Positions 1 through 5,915 of a stretch of 5,915 bases of DNA are shown one piece after another. This stretch comes from DATLYB01 sp964502525 (lineage in GTDB: Bacteria; Bacteroidota; Bacteroidia; Chitinophagales; CAIOSU01), in NCBI GenBank assembly GCA_964502525.1, contig CAZCXH010000222.1, positions 1 through 5,915 of the forward strand. Reading direction: 5' to 3'. The first letter of the stretch is position 1, and each line of letters starts with the position of its first letter. Both the position numbers and the translations under genes were made by a program. Under the pieces are notes generated by a model. That model was not told the DNA's origin, searched no databases, and worked only from the letters and a program-made list of their open reading frames with translations.

Positions 1-8
1 CTAATGAA

Positions 9-1352
9 TCAACAAGGTCTTTCGCAGCCTTTTTTATTGTAGTAATTCCAATTTATCCATGTGGCAAAAACAAGGAACGCCAGCAATCCCCAGAAGAAGT
101 TGTTGGCATTGCCGCTTGCACCGATTACGGCTCCGATGAGGATGCTGAACACGAACGGACCGTAAGCCGCCACGGCTGCCGTCCACCCGATGACGCCTGC
201 CGCCTGCCGCTGATTGTGCTGGAACACGATTGGATACTGCCGGAAGGTCGCTGCATTGCCGATGCCTGCAAAGAAGAACATGCCGAGCATCACCGCCACG
301 AACATCGGGAAGGTATCCATGGATGTAGGCGCGACTAATCCCATCGTTGTCATCATGATTGTGCCAATCATCAGCCCGATGCCGGTGATGGTGGTGAGAA
401 TCGCGCCACCGGTTTTATCGGACACAAATCCGAACAGCACCCGGCTTGCCGAGCCGATAAGCGGACCATAGAACGCATATTCCAGCGGATTGGGCGCGCC
501 TTCAAAATTTCCATACAGTGATTTTATCATCATAGGAAAAGTGGCGGATAACCCCGCAAATGTTCCGAAAGTCATTACATAGGTAACGGTGCAGAACCAT
601 GTGTGCTTTTCTTTGAAAATATCCAATTGCTCTTTGACGGATGCTTTAATGGGAATGCTGCGCAGAAACCACCAGCATACCATTGTCCAGATGACAATGA
701 GGGGCACATACCACAATGCGGCATTCTGGAGATAGATGCTTGATGTGCCGATAACTTCCTTTGTGATGGGGTTGACTTTCTGAAAAGTTTGGGGCGCCCC
801 GAAAAAAGCGATGCCCAGCAGCGCGGGCGTCATAAACTGGGCTAAACTCACTCCAAAGTTTCCAATGCCTGCCTGAATGCCAAGCGCTGTTCCCTTCAGC
901 CGTTTGGGAAAGAATAAATTGGTTGACGGCATGTGGGAGGAAAAATCTCCCCCGCCAAAACCCGCTGTGAAAGCGAGCGCCATAAAAACCCAGTAGGGCG
1001 TGCTCAAATCCATCACGGCTAATCCGAATCCAACGCAGGGAATCAGCTTAATGGCTTTGGCAAACGTGATGACATGCCTTGTCCCGTAAATAGGAAGAAG
1101 AAATGTATGCACCACCCGGAGAGTTCCGGCTGCAAGCCCGGGCATTGCCGCGAGCCAGAACAACTGGGTTTGCGTGAACTTGAAGCCAATGCCGGGCAGC
1201 ATCACCACAATGGCGCTGACCATGAACCATGTTGCGAAAGAGATGGTCAGTGACACCGTGGTAATCCACAGCGTACGCCATGCGATTTTTTTTCCTTCCG
1301 TTTCCCAGAAGTGATTGTCTTCCGGTTCCCATTTTTTAAGCCATGTTGACAT
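9..1352 (-). CDS. narK: NarK-type nitrate/nitrite porter (MFS, NNP family)
   Basis: This inner-membrane transporter of about 447 residues probably exchanges nitrate for nitrite or imports nitrate. The N-terminus carries the NarK-like WEPED..FW segment, followed by about 12 hydrophobic helices. Counting from the ATG at 1352, Arg79 (GTLRVV) and Arg304 (SASRVLFG) match the two substrate-binding arginines of E. coli NarK (R89, R305); Asn165 in GIGNFGV and Tyr258 match its N175 and Y263. The first NNP signature lies at 131-150 (GFGGGDFSS, then FFPKR) and the second at 363-377 (GIGNAATF). The FFPKR..G.ALG form resembles E. coli NarK more than NasA/NarK1. An in-frame TTG at 1382 would add 10 residues and overlap the upstream gene by 11 bp. 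The ATG, 19 bp after the upstream stop, is preferred because it begins just before the conserved N-terminus; neither start has a Shine-Dalgarno sequence. The gene is complete and probably cotranscribed with the porter gene upstream. The family is firm; the direction of transport is inferred. Confidence 0.93.
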   Translation of the reverse strand: MSTWLKKWEPEDNHFWETEGKKIAWRTLWITTVSLTISFATWFMVSAIVVMLPGIGFKFTQTQLFWLAAMPGLAAGTLRVVHTFLLPIYGTRHVITFAKAIKLIPCVGFGLAVMDLSTPYWVFMALAFTAGFGGGDFSSHMPSTNLFFPKRLKGTALGIQAGIGNFGVSLAQFMTPALLGIAFFGAPQTFQKVNPITKEVIGTSSIYLQNAALWYVPLIVIWTMVCWWFLRSIPIKASVKEQLDIFKEKHTWFCTVTYVMTFGTFAGLSATFPMMIKSLYGNFEGAPNPLEYAFYGPLIGSASRVLFGFVSDKTGGAILTTITGIGLMIGTIMMTTMGLVAPTSMDTFPMFVAVMLGMFFFAGIGNAATFRQYPIVFQHNQRQAAGVIGWTAAVAAYGPFVFSILIGAVIGASGNANNFFWGLLAFLVFATWINWNYYNKKGCERPC

Positions 1353-1371
1353 ATAGTTTATTTTTATTTGG

Positions 1372-3102
1372 TTATCTGACAATTCTTAAAATCGGGCATG
1401 GCGCCTTAGTGAAAATGCTGTACGTATGACTGCCCATAAACAATTTTCCGATTGGCGATTTTTTCTGCGATGCAAGCACGATGAGGTCAGCGTGTATTTC
1501 CTGTGCCAGCGTGGAAACTTCATCGGCCACATAGCCATGACGAATCAACTTGTTTACATTTTTCACTCCCAACTGCTCCAGCCGTTTTTCTTCCGCATCC
1601 AGAATTTTTTTACCTTCCTCCGTCCATTCATTGCGGATGTTTTTCCACTCGGGCGATTCGGAAGTAAGCGCTCCCAATCCGAATGATTTATCTTCCACAT
1701 ATAAGAGTGAAAGTTTTGCGCCTGTAGTTTTGGTGAGATATGCAGCCTGCTTAGTTGCCAAGTCAGCCAGTTCAGAGTTTCCGCCAACAGGATAAATGAT
1801 ATTGTGATAGGCAGCGCCATTGCCCACAATCGCTTCAGCAGCAAGTCCGGCAGGAATGGTAACAGGTTTTCTTTCGATAAACGGCTTGGGTTCTGTTTTT
1901 ACTTTTGCCCGTCCGCCCTTATCCACCCATGATTTGGTCCATTTCTCCTGTGCAACGCGCAATACGATAAGCGCAATGAGCGCCAGCGCCATAAAGGAGA
2001 TGAATCCCCATTGAAAAGTGCCGAAGTATTGCTTTGACAACCCCATGGCGTTTGGCAGAAAACTTCCGCCCAGCGCTCCGATTTCGCCAATCATGCTTCC
2101 GGCAACCGCGGTGGTAACAGGCCAGCGCAGCGGCACTAATTGAAACAGCGAGCCGTTTCCAGCGCCAAATGCCGCGAATGTTATCATGAATAAAATAGTG
2201 GTGGATACCAAATCAAGCTGAAACGAGGCGATAAACATGCATATCAAAATAATCACAAACATCAGCGTGAGCGAGTTGATGCCTCCCCACCTGTCGCTTA
2301 TCCACCCGCCCACCACGCGCACTGCGCTGCCCATCAGCGCGGCAAGCATGGTAAGTTGTCCGGCTTCGATTTTACTAACACCAAACTGGTCGTGGAAGTA
2401 GGTTGGTAAAAAACTCGACAATCCGATAAATCCGCCAAATGTGATGATATAAACAAGGTTAAACACCCATCCGTCTTTTTCAAAAAGACATTTGATATGC
2501 TCCATGAAACTCTGCTTGTGCACATCGGGGGGTTCTTTCGCAAAAATTATCATTACAAAAAACGGCAGCAGCATGAATAAAGCGCCCATGCCGTAAACTG
2601 CCTGCCAGCCAAAGTGCGTGGCGAGCGGAGGAGCAAAAAGCATGGCTAACACGGTTCCGCTGTTGCCCGCGCCTGCAATACCCATCGCAAGCCCTTTGTA
2701 TTTCGGAGGGAACCAGCCGCTTCCCAGTGAAAGCGCAACGCCAAAACTAGCGCCAGCAATACCCAACATGATGCCCATGTTGATTACTTCTGAAAATGTA
2801 TCCACCATGAAGTAACCATACATGAGCCCCAAAAATATCATGCCCATTTCCACCAAAGCCGCTCCCTTGCGCGTGATATACTGCGCCAGCACACCGAGCG
2901 GAAAACGCATGAGCGCCCCGGCAAGAATCGGCACCGATACCATGAATCCTTTTTGAGCGGGAGAAAGATTAAATGTTTCGCTGATGAAAGGCGCCATTGC
3001 TCCGTTGAGCACCCAGATGGCAAAGCAGAAATCAAAGTAGAGAAAGGATGCCCACAACGTGGGCTGATGCCCTGATTTCAGGAAGTCTTTAAAGTTTGTC
3101 AT
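1372..3102 (-). CDS. NarK1/NasA-type nitrate porter fused to a C-terminal UspA domain
   Basis: This two-domain membrane protein has about 576 residues. Residues 1-385 form a 12-helix MFS porter of the nitrate/nitrite family: Arg66 (LMRFPLG) and Arg262 (SAVRVVGGW) match the substrate arginines of NarK. Signature 1 at 114-148 includes GWFPPKYKG and GIAGAGNSGT, and signature 2 is GAGNGSLFQLVP (about 313-324). These forms are typical of NarK1/NasA porters, often proton-coupled nitrate importers. After a basic, proline-containing linker (about 386-428), residues 430-576 look like a cytoplasmic universal-stress-protein fold, with the strand IIYPVGGNS, LSLLYVED, ADLIVLAS and a C-terminal GSHT....APCPILRIV. 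The UspA nucleotide loop is degenerate: the usual G-x-x-G is A544-S-Q-K547, and only G557-S558 remains. Porters of this family usually stop near 400-470 residues, so the extra domain is unusual. The ATG at 3102 has a GAGG sequence 7 nt upstream; an in-frame TTG at 3138 lacks one. First gene of the transporter pair. The UspA domain's role (sensing or stability) is unknown. Confidence 0.92.
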   Translation of the reverse strand: MTNFKDFLKSGHQPTLWASFLYFDFCFAIWVLNGAMAPFISETFNLSPAQKGFMVSVPILAGALMRFPLGVLAQYITRKGAALVEMGMIFLGLMYGYFMVDTFSEVINMGIMLGIAGASFGVALSLGSGWFPPKYKGLAMGIAGAGNSGTVLAMLFAPPLATHFGWQAVYGMGALFMLLPFFVMIIFAKEPPDVHKQSFMEHIKCLFEKDGWVFNLVYIITFGGFIGLSSFLPTYFHDQFGVSKIEAGQLTMLAALMGSAVRVVGGWISDRWGGINSLTLMFVIILICMFIASFQLDLVSTTILFMITFAAFGAGNGSLFQLVPLRWPVTTAVAGSMIGEIGALGGSFLPNAMGLSKQYFGTFQWGFISFMALALIALIVLRVAQEKWTKSWVDKGGRAKVKTEPKPFIERKPVTIPAGLAAEAIVGNGAAYHNIIYPVGGNSELADLATKQAAYLTKTTGAKLSLLYVEDKSFGLGALTSESPEWKNIRNEWTEEGKKILDAEEKRLEQLGVKNVNKLIRHGYVADEVSTLAQEIHADLIVLASQKKSPIGKLFMGSHTYSIFTKAPCPILRIVR

Positions 3103-3109
3103 ACCGTTG

Positions 3110-3113
3110 CCTC
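3110..3113 (-). promoter_or_regulatory. Ribosome binding site of the porter-UspA gene
   Basis: GAGG on the minus strand lies 7 nt before the ATG at 3102. It is the only clear Shine-Dalgarno-like sequence near any of the four starts, and it favours this ATG over the in-frame TTG 36 nt upstream. Confidence 0.6.
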
Positions 3114-3165
3114 GTGATAATTCATAATTCGCCAACAAAGTTGTAAACCATTGAAAGGATTTACG

Positions 3166-3179
3166 ATGACTTAACTCAA
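3166..3179 (-). promoter_or_regulatory. Candidate FNR/CRP-family operator
   Basis: Read on the minus strand this is TTGAGTTAAGTCAT, which matches the FNR-type consensus TTGA-N6-TCAA at 7 of 8 positions. It lies 64-77 nt upstream of the porter-UspA ATG. If transcription began near 3131, just after the CTTTG at 3136-3140, the box would be centred about 41.5 bp upstream, the usual spacing for class II activation. That start point is a guess. FNR, Dnr or NarR-type control of nitrate porters is common, but a one-mismatch hit in about 200 bp can occur by chance. Confidence 0.25.
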
Positions 3180-3201
3180 AAGGATATATGTTTTATCTCA
3201 G

Positions 3202-3233
3202 AAAAAAACCTGCGAAAAGTCAGATTGCAGGTT
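3202..3233 (-). terminator. Hairpin with U-run in the transporter leader
   Basis: A perfect 7-bp inverted repeat, AACCTGC (3207-3213) and GCAGGTT (3227-3233), encloses a 13-nt loop. On the minus strand the 3' arm runs straight into a stretch of T (complement of A3202-A3208, two of which pair in the stem), as in an intrinsic terminator. The plus strand has no T-run after it, so the signal is directional. It sits about 100 nt upstream of the porter-UspA ATG. It could stop antisense transcription from the methyltransferase side, be left from a lost upstream gene, or act as an attenuator if the operon promoter lies further upstream. The stem is short, so activity is uncertain. Confidence 0.4.
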
Positions 3234-3321
3234 GGAGAAAATACTCTGAACAACATTGCTACTCACCAATGGTCTAATGACACCATGAAATTTTGACTTT
3301 GAAAATGTTACTTTCGTATGT

Positions 3322-4752
3322 ATGACGAAAGCAGCGGAATTAATCCCCACCGAGAGACAAATCTTGTACGAGAGACTATCTGACAGGTTGGAGACCGCCT
3401 ACAATTTGAACCGGAAAGTTGTCAGTTTTCAGGCGAACAAGGACGAACCCATTTACAGATGGTTCAAATACAAGGAGGGCTTTTCATCTGCACTTGTAAA
3501 ATACTTCCTGGCGGAATATGGAAAGAAACCAGGCAAACTTTTAGACCCTTTTGCCGGAGCAGGAACAACACTTTTTGCCGGACAGGAACTTGGATGGAAA
3601 TCGTACGGAGTTGAAATTCTTCCGGTTGGTGTTTTCGTCATGCAGACAAGAGAAGCATTAAATGACATTGACATTAACCAACTTCGTGCAGTTGTAAAAA
3701 ACCTGTGGGCTGAACTTTCAAAGATTGCGGATTACGAGAACTGCATCAACCACATTTCAATTACCAAAGAGGCTTTTTCAGAGGAGACTGAAATCCTGCT
3801 GAATAAATTTTTGAGCTATTGCTCAAAAATTAAAGACCAAAAAACGCAAACCGTTTTACGGTTTGCCGCTTTCTCCGTTTTAGAGGAAATCAGTTTCACC
3901 CGAAAAGACGGACAGTATTTGCGTTGGGATTATCGAAGCAAGCGAGACCTTTCGGGCAAGCCATTTGACAAGGGAAAAATTCTCTCATTCAAAGAAGCGC
4001 TCACATACAAACTCAAGCAAATTGTTACTGACCTTGCACCGAATAAATCTGTAAATCTTTTTGAGCAACTTTCTTCAAATGGCAACAGGCACAAACAATT
4101 TCCGGTAAAAATTATTGAAGGTTCGTGCTTGGAAAAATTGCCGAAACTTGAAAATGCCTACTTTGATTTTATCATTACTTCTCCACCCTACTGCAATCGT
4201 TACGATTACACGCGGACTTACGCTTTGGAATTAGTTTATCTCGGGCGAAACAGCGAACAAGTGCGTAACCTTCGGCAAGAGATGTTGTCCTGCACCGTTG
4301 AAAACAAAGAGAAGGTTGATTATCTCAAACAGTTTTATTCTGCTATCAATAGACAGAACACTTTTGAAAAGGTAATTGAGATTTACAACAGTTCAACTGC
4401 AATGACGGAAGTTAATTCCGTTCTGGACGAGCTGAATAAGTTGGAGAAACTCAATAACAACAATATTCCGAGAATGGTAAAAAATTACTTTCTTGAGTTG
4501 TGTTTTGTGGTTTATGAAATGGCGCGTATTACAAAGAGCGGAGGCTATTGCGTGATGGTAAACGATAATGTTCGTTACGGTGGCGAAGAAATCCCGGTTG
4601 ACTTAATCTTATCCGAGTTTGCAGAAAACTTCGGTTTCAACATCAATAAAATTTTTGTGCTGCCGAAGGGCAAGGGTAACAGCAGTCAGCAAATGGGCAA
4701 CTATGGGCGAACCGAAATCCGCAAATGCGTTTACTTATGGCAAAAAAGATAG
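3322..4752 (+). CDS. Type II DNA methyltransferase, probably N4-cytosine, AvaI/BsoBI-system type
   Basis: This predicted modification enzyme of 476 residues should methylate host DNA with S-adenosylmethionine and so protect it from the nuclease encoded next. Motif X-like sequence (YRWFKYKEGFSSALVKYFL, 45-63) precedes motif I, LLDPFAGAGTTL (73-84), and the motif II acidic residue in YGVEILP (95-101). A mostly helical stretch of about 165 residues follows. Then come GSCLEKL (267-273, motif III-like) and catalytic motif IV, FDFIITSPPY (281-290), followed by CNRYDYTRTYALEL. The C-terminal part has ITKSGGYCVMVND (403-415). TSPPY is most often found in N4-cytosine enzymes, but N6-adenine specificity cannot be excluded from the motif alone; the AvaI-like partner favours N4-cytosine. 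The linear order X-I-(III)-IV is not the beta-class permutation. The start is ATG without a Shine-Dalgarno sequence. Its end overlaps the nuclease start, suggesting translational coupling. G+C content looks lower than in the transporter genes. Complete. Confidence 0.9.
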   Translation: MTKAAELIPTERQILYERLSDRLETAYNLNRKVVSFQANKDEPIYRWFKYKEGFSSALVKYFLAEYGKKPGKLLDPFAGAGTTLFAGQELGWKSYGVEILPVGVFVMQTREALNDIDINQLRAVVKNLWAELSKIADYENCINHISITKEAFSEETEILLNKFLSYCSKIKDQKTQTVLRFAAFSVLEEISFTRKDGQYLRWDYRSKRDLSGKPFDKGKILSFKEALTYKLKQIVTDLAPNKSVNLFEQLSSNGNRHKQFPVKIIEGSCLEKLPKLENAYFDFIITSPPYCNRYDYTRTYALELVYLGRNSEQVRNLRQEMLSCTVENKEKVDYLKQFYSAINRQNTFEKVIEIYNSSTAMTEVNSVLDELNKLEKLNNNNIPRMVKNYFLELCFVVYEMARITKSGGYCVMVNDNVRYGGEEIPVDLILSEFAENFGFNINKIFVLPKGKGNSSQQMGNYGRTEIRKCVYLWQKR

Positions 4753-5702
4753 CCGGTAAATCCCTTATAAAATCAGCGAATGATTTAATCACTTCCAGAG
4801 AAGAAACCAGAGTCGGATTTATCGCAATGGCTTTGGAGAAAAATTATATTGCCGCTCCTTACATCCAAGAAGCGAAAGCATTGAAAGCGCTTGCCTCGCA
4901 AGTGAAGAAGCCGAAAGACCTTTTACAGGTTAAGGATTTACGGATTGGCTTGCTCACTGCTTCGGGACTTTCCGGTAAGTCGTTGAATTATCTTACTGAG
5001 GAGGACAGAACTCTTGCCATCGTTGAATTGATTGAGAAATTTCTTGAACCTGCCGGAGCCGATTTTATTGATGAATTGGTTTACCGCTACTTGTTGACAA
5101 AGGGCGATGCGCTTGGAGGCAAAGCGAGAAACCTTGCAGGTTCCCTCGGAGAACGAAAGTTTCTGCGTTCATTGATTTCTGTTTTCAATCTTGCAGGCAT
5201 CAACTATAAATGGAAAGACAACGATACAAATGCCTGGCTGGACAAGCCAACTGACGATACCGATATTGAGAAACGCATCAAAGCTATCTATTGGAAAAAG
5301 AAAGCTGATAGGCTGTTGATATTAAATACTCTTGTACCATTAGTTAATAAGAATGTTGACCTTTCAATTTTACAAGCCAAAGTTGACGGCCTGAAATCCG
5401 GCAAACAATCCATTATCCATCAACCGGATAAATACATCGCGCTGGGAGAATTGAAAGGCGGCATTGACCCCGCAGGCGCTGACGAACATTGGAAAACTGC
5501 CAACTCTGCCTTAAACCGCATCAGGACAAGTTTCAGCAAAAAGAGATTGAATCCGCAAACATTTTTTGTTGGCGCTGCTGTTGAAAACGCAATGGCAGTT
5601 GAAATTTTCAAGCAACTTACAAGCGGAGCAATGAATAACGCTGCAAACTTGACTAACGACAAGCAACTGACTTCTGTTTGCGGCTGGATAATAAACTTAT
5701 AA
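4737..5702 (+). CDS. AvaI/BsoBI-family type II restriction endonuclease
   Basis: This predicted nuclease of 321 residues should cut unmodified DNA; AvaI and BsoBI cut CYCGRG. Counting from the ATG at 4737, the core YIALGELKGGIDPAGADEHW (233-252) holds Glu238-Leu-Lys240 and His251. The E-x-K and the 13-residue step from Glu to His reproduce BsoBI (E240, K242, H253, recalled from its structure). Asp208 (NKNVDLS) is the likely counterpart of BsoBI D212, two residues further from the Glu. The length fits the family (about 315-323). The N-terminal half is helical and charged (KSANDLITSREETRVGF), as expected for the helical domain of these dimers. An earlier in-frame ATG at 4725 adds only MRLL, encoded within the methyltransferase's constrained C-terminus; the later ATG is slightly preferred. 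Either start overlaps the methyltransferase (16 or 28 bp). No control-protein gene accompanies the pair. No frameshift or loss of key residues is visible, so it looks intact. The exact recognition sequence is inferred from the family. Confidence 0.9.
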   Translation: MAKKIAGKSLIKSANDLITSREETRVGFIAMALEKNYIAAPYIQEAKALKALASQVKKPKDLLQVKDLRIGLLTASGLSGKSLNYLTEEDRTLAIVELIEKFLEPAGADFIDELVYRYLLTKGDALGGKARNLAGSLGERKFLRSLISVFNLAGINYKWKDNDTNAWLDKPTDDTDIEKRIKAIYWKKKADRLLILNTLVPLVNKNVDLSILQAKVDGLKSGKQSIIHQPDKYIALGELKGGIDPAGADEHWKTANSALNRIRTSFSKKRLNPQTFFVGAAVENAMAVEIFKQLTSGAMNNAANLTNDKQLTSVCGWIINL

Positions 5703-5915
5703 TTTATAGCATCGGTAAACAGGTTTCCGGATTTTTACCCAATAGTACCCGATGGCATATCCTCCGAAGGAGTCCGGAGTTCTTCGGACCGATCACAGTT
5801 CGTTTTTTACACTTGTTTCGGGATAATTTAAAAATAGAAAAATATAATAAAATACTTTCGTCTCAACTTTGACAGCAAATCGCGTTAACTGCTTGATAAT
5901 CAGGCATAGCGCTTC
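5703..5915. other. Non-coding region downstream of the restriction endonuclease
   Basis: These 213 bp contain no convincing gene. A G+C-rich palindrome (5762-5789) sits near the middle, followed by a T6 run (5803-5808) and a very A/T-rich stretch (about 5822-5858). A near-palindrome lies at 5890-5906. A 64-codon open frame crossing the region overlaps the nuclease 3' end and has no protein-like features. Confidence 0.6.
5762..5808 (+). repeat. Interleaved G+C-rich palindrome, possible terminator or dispersed repeat
   Basis: The arms can pair in several registers: TCCGAAG (5763-5769) with CTTCGGA (5782-5788); CTCC (5762-5765) with GGAG (5769-5772); CTCCG (5762-5766) with CGGAG (5775-5779); and GTCCG (5772-5776) with CGGAC (5785-5789). 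A T6 run begins 13 nt after the last arm, further than in a standard intrinsic terminator. It lies 60 nt after the nuclease stop and could end the restriction-modification transcript. The compact, mutually exclusive stems also resemble a small dispersed palindromic repeat; only one copy is in this window. Confidence 0.4.

Noticed and set aside
1048..1332. Antisense and alternate-frame open frames inside the porter genes
   Set aside because: They lie wholly within strongly supported NNP porter genes and show no recognisable motifs, so they are shadows of the real reading frames.
1353..1382. TTG start at 1382 giving a 10-residue extension of the NarK-type porter
   Set aside because: It overlaps the upstream gene, uses a rare start codon and has no ribosome binding site. 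The ATG at 1352 leaves a normal 19-bp gap and retains the conserved N-terminus.
3309..3316. TACTTTCG upstream of the methyltransferase (also at 5853-5860) as a Bacteroidota -7 element (TAnnTTTG)
   Set aside because: It matches 7 of 8 bases, but no TTTG -33 element lies at the usual distance (the nearest is 13 nt away), and the second copy has no gene after it within the window.
3453..3674. A 73-codon minus-strand open frame within the methyltransferase gene
   Set aside because: It overlaps the conserved motif X to motif I region of the methyltransferase and has no independent support.
5678..5872. A 64-codon plus-strand open frame downstream of the nuclease
   Set aside because: It starts inside the nuclease gene, spans the palindromic element and an A/T-rich stretch, and has no domain-like features. 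The RRSPEFFGP segment is only a translation of the palindrome.
5890..5915. Partial tRNA, integration site or dif-like site at the window end
   Set aside because: The near-palindrome superficially resembles an anticodon arm, but no acceptor, D or T-arm sequence is visible, and it does not match a dif core that I can recognise.

Overview
The window holds four genes in two divergent pairs. Two nitrate/nitrite transporter genes lie on the minus strand (positions 9-3102), and a two-gene type II restriction-modification system lies on the plus strand (3322-5702). About 220 bp of non-coding DNA separates them, and a further 213 bp of non-coding DNA ends the window. No rRNA, tRNA, CRISPR array or recognisable transposase is present.

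The organism is probably a Gram-negative bacterium, and Bacteroidota is a reasonable guess. The support is soft: only one of the four genes has a clear Shine-Dalgarno sequence, the intergenic DNA is A/T-rich, and no clean sigma-70 -35/-10 pair is visible. The presence of two NarK-type porters suggests a cell that respires or assimilates nitrate. By eye the transporter genes are close to half G+C and the restriction-modification genes clearly lower. This fits separate histories, with the restriction-modification pair as the likely acquired cassette.

Minus strand: the first gene transcribed (3102 to 1372) encodes a NarK1/NasA-type nitrate porter of the major facilitator superfamily with a universal-stress-protein (UspA) domain fused to its C-terminus. 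The second (1352 to 9) encodes a porter close to E. coli NarK. A proton-symport type next to an exchanger type is a known logic for nitrate import and nitrite export; nitrate reductase genes, if linked, are outside the window. Upstream lie a candidate FNR/CRP-type box and a hairpin with a U-run pointing toward the operon.

Plus strand: a TSPPY-type DNA methyltransferase gene overlaps a restriction endonuclease gene of the AvaI/BsoBI family. In that family the cognate site is CYCGRG and the methyltransferase is an N4-cytosine enzyme, so the pair should protect and cleave the same site. After the endonuclease comes a compact G+C-rich palindromic element in A/T-rich DNA, which may be a terminator or a dispersed repeat.

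Nothing here amounts to a clearly new system. The most unusual points are the porter-UspA fusion with a degenerate nucleotide-binding loop, the regulatory-looking leader of the transporter operon, and the interleaved palindrome at 5762-5789.
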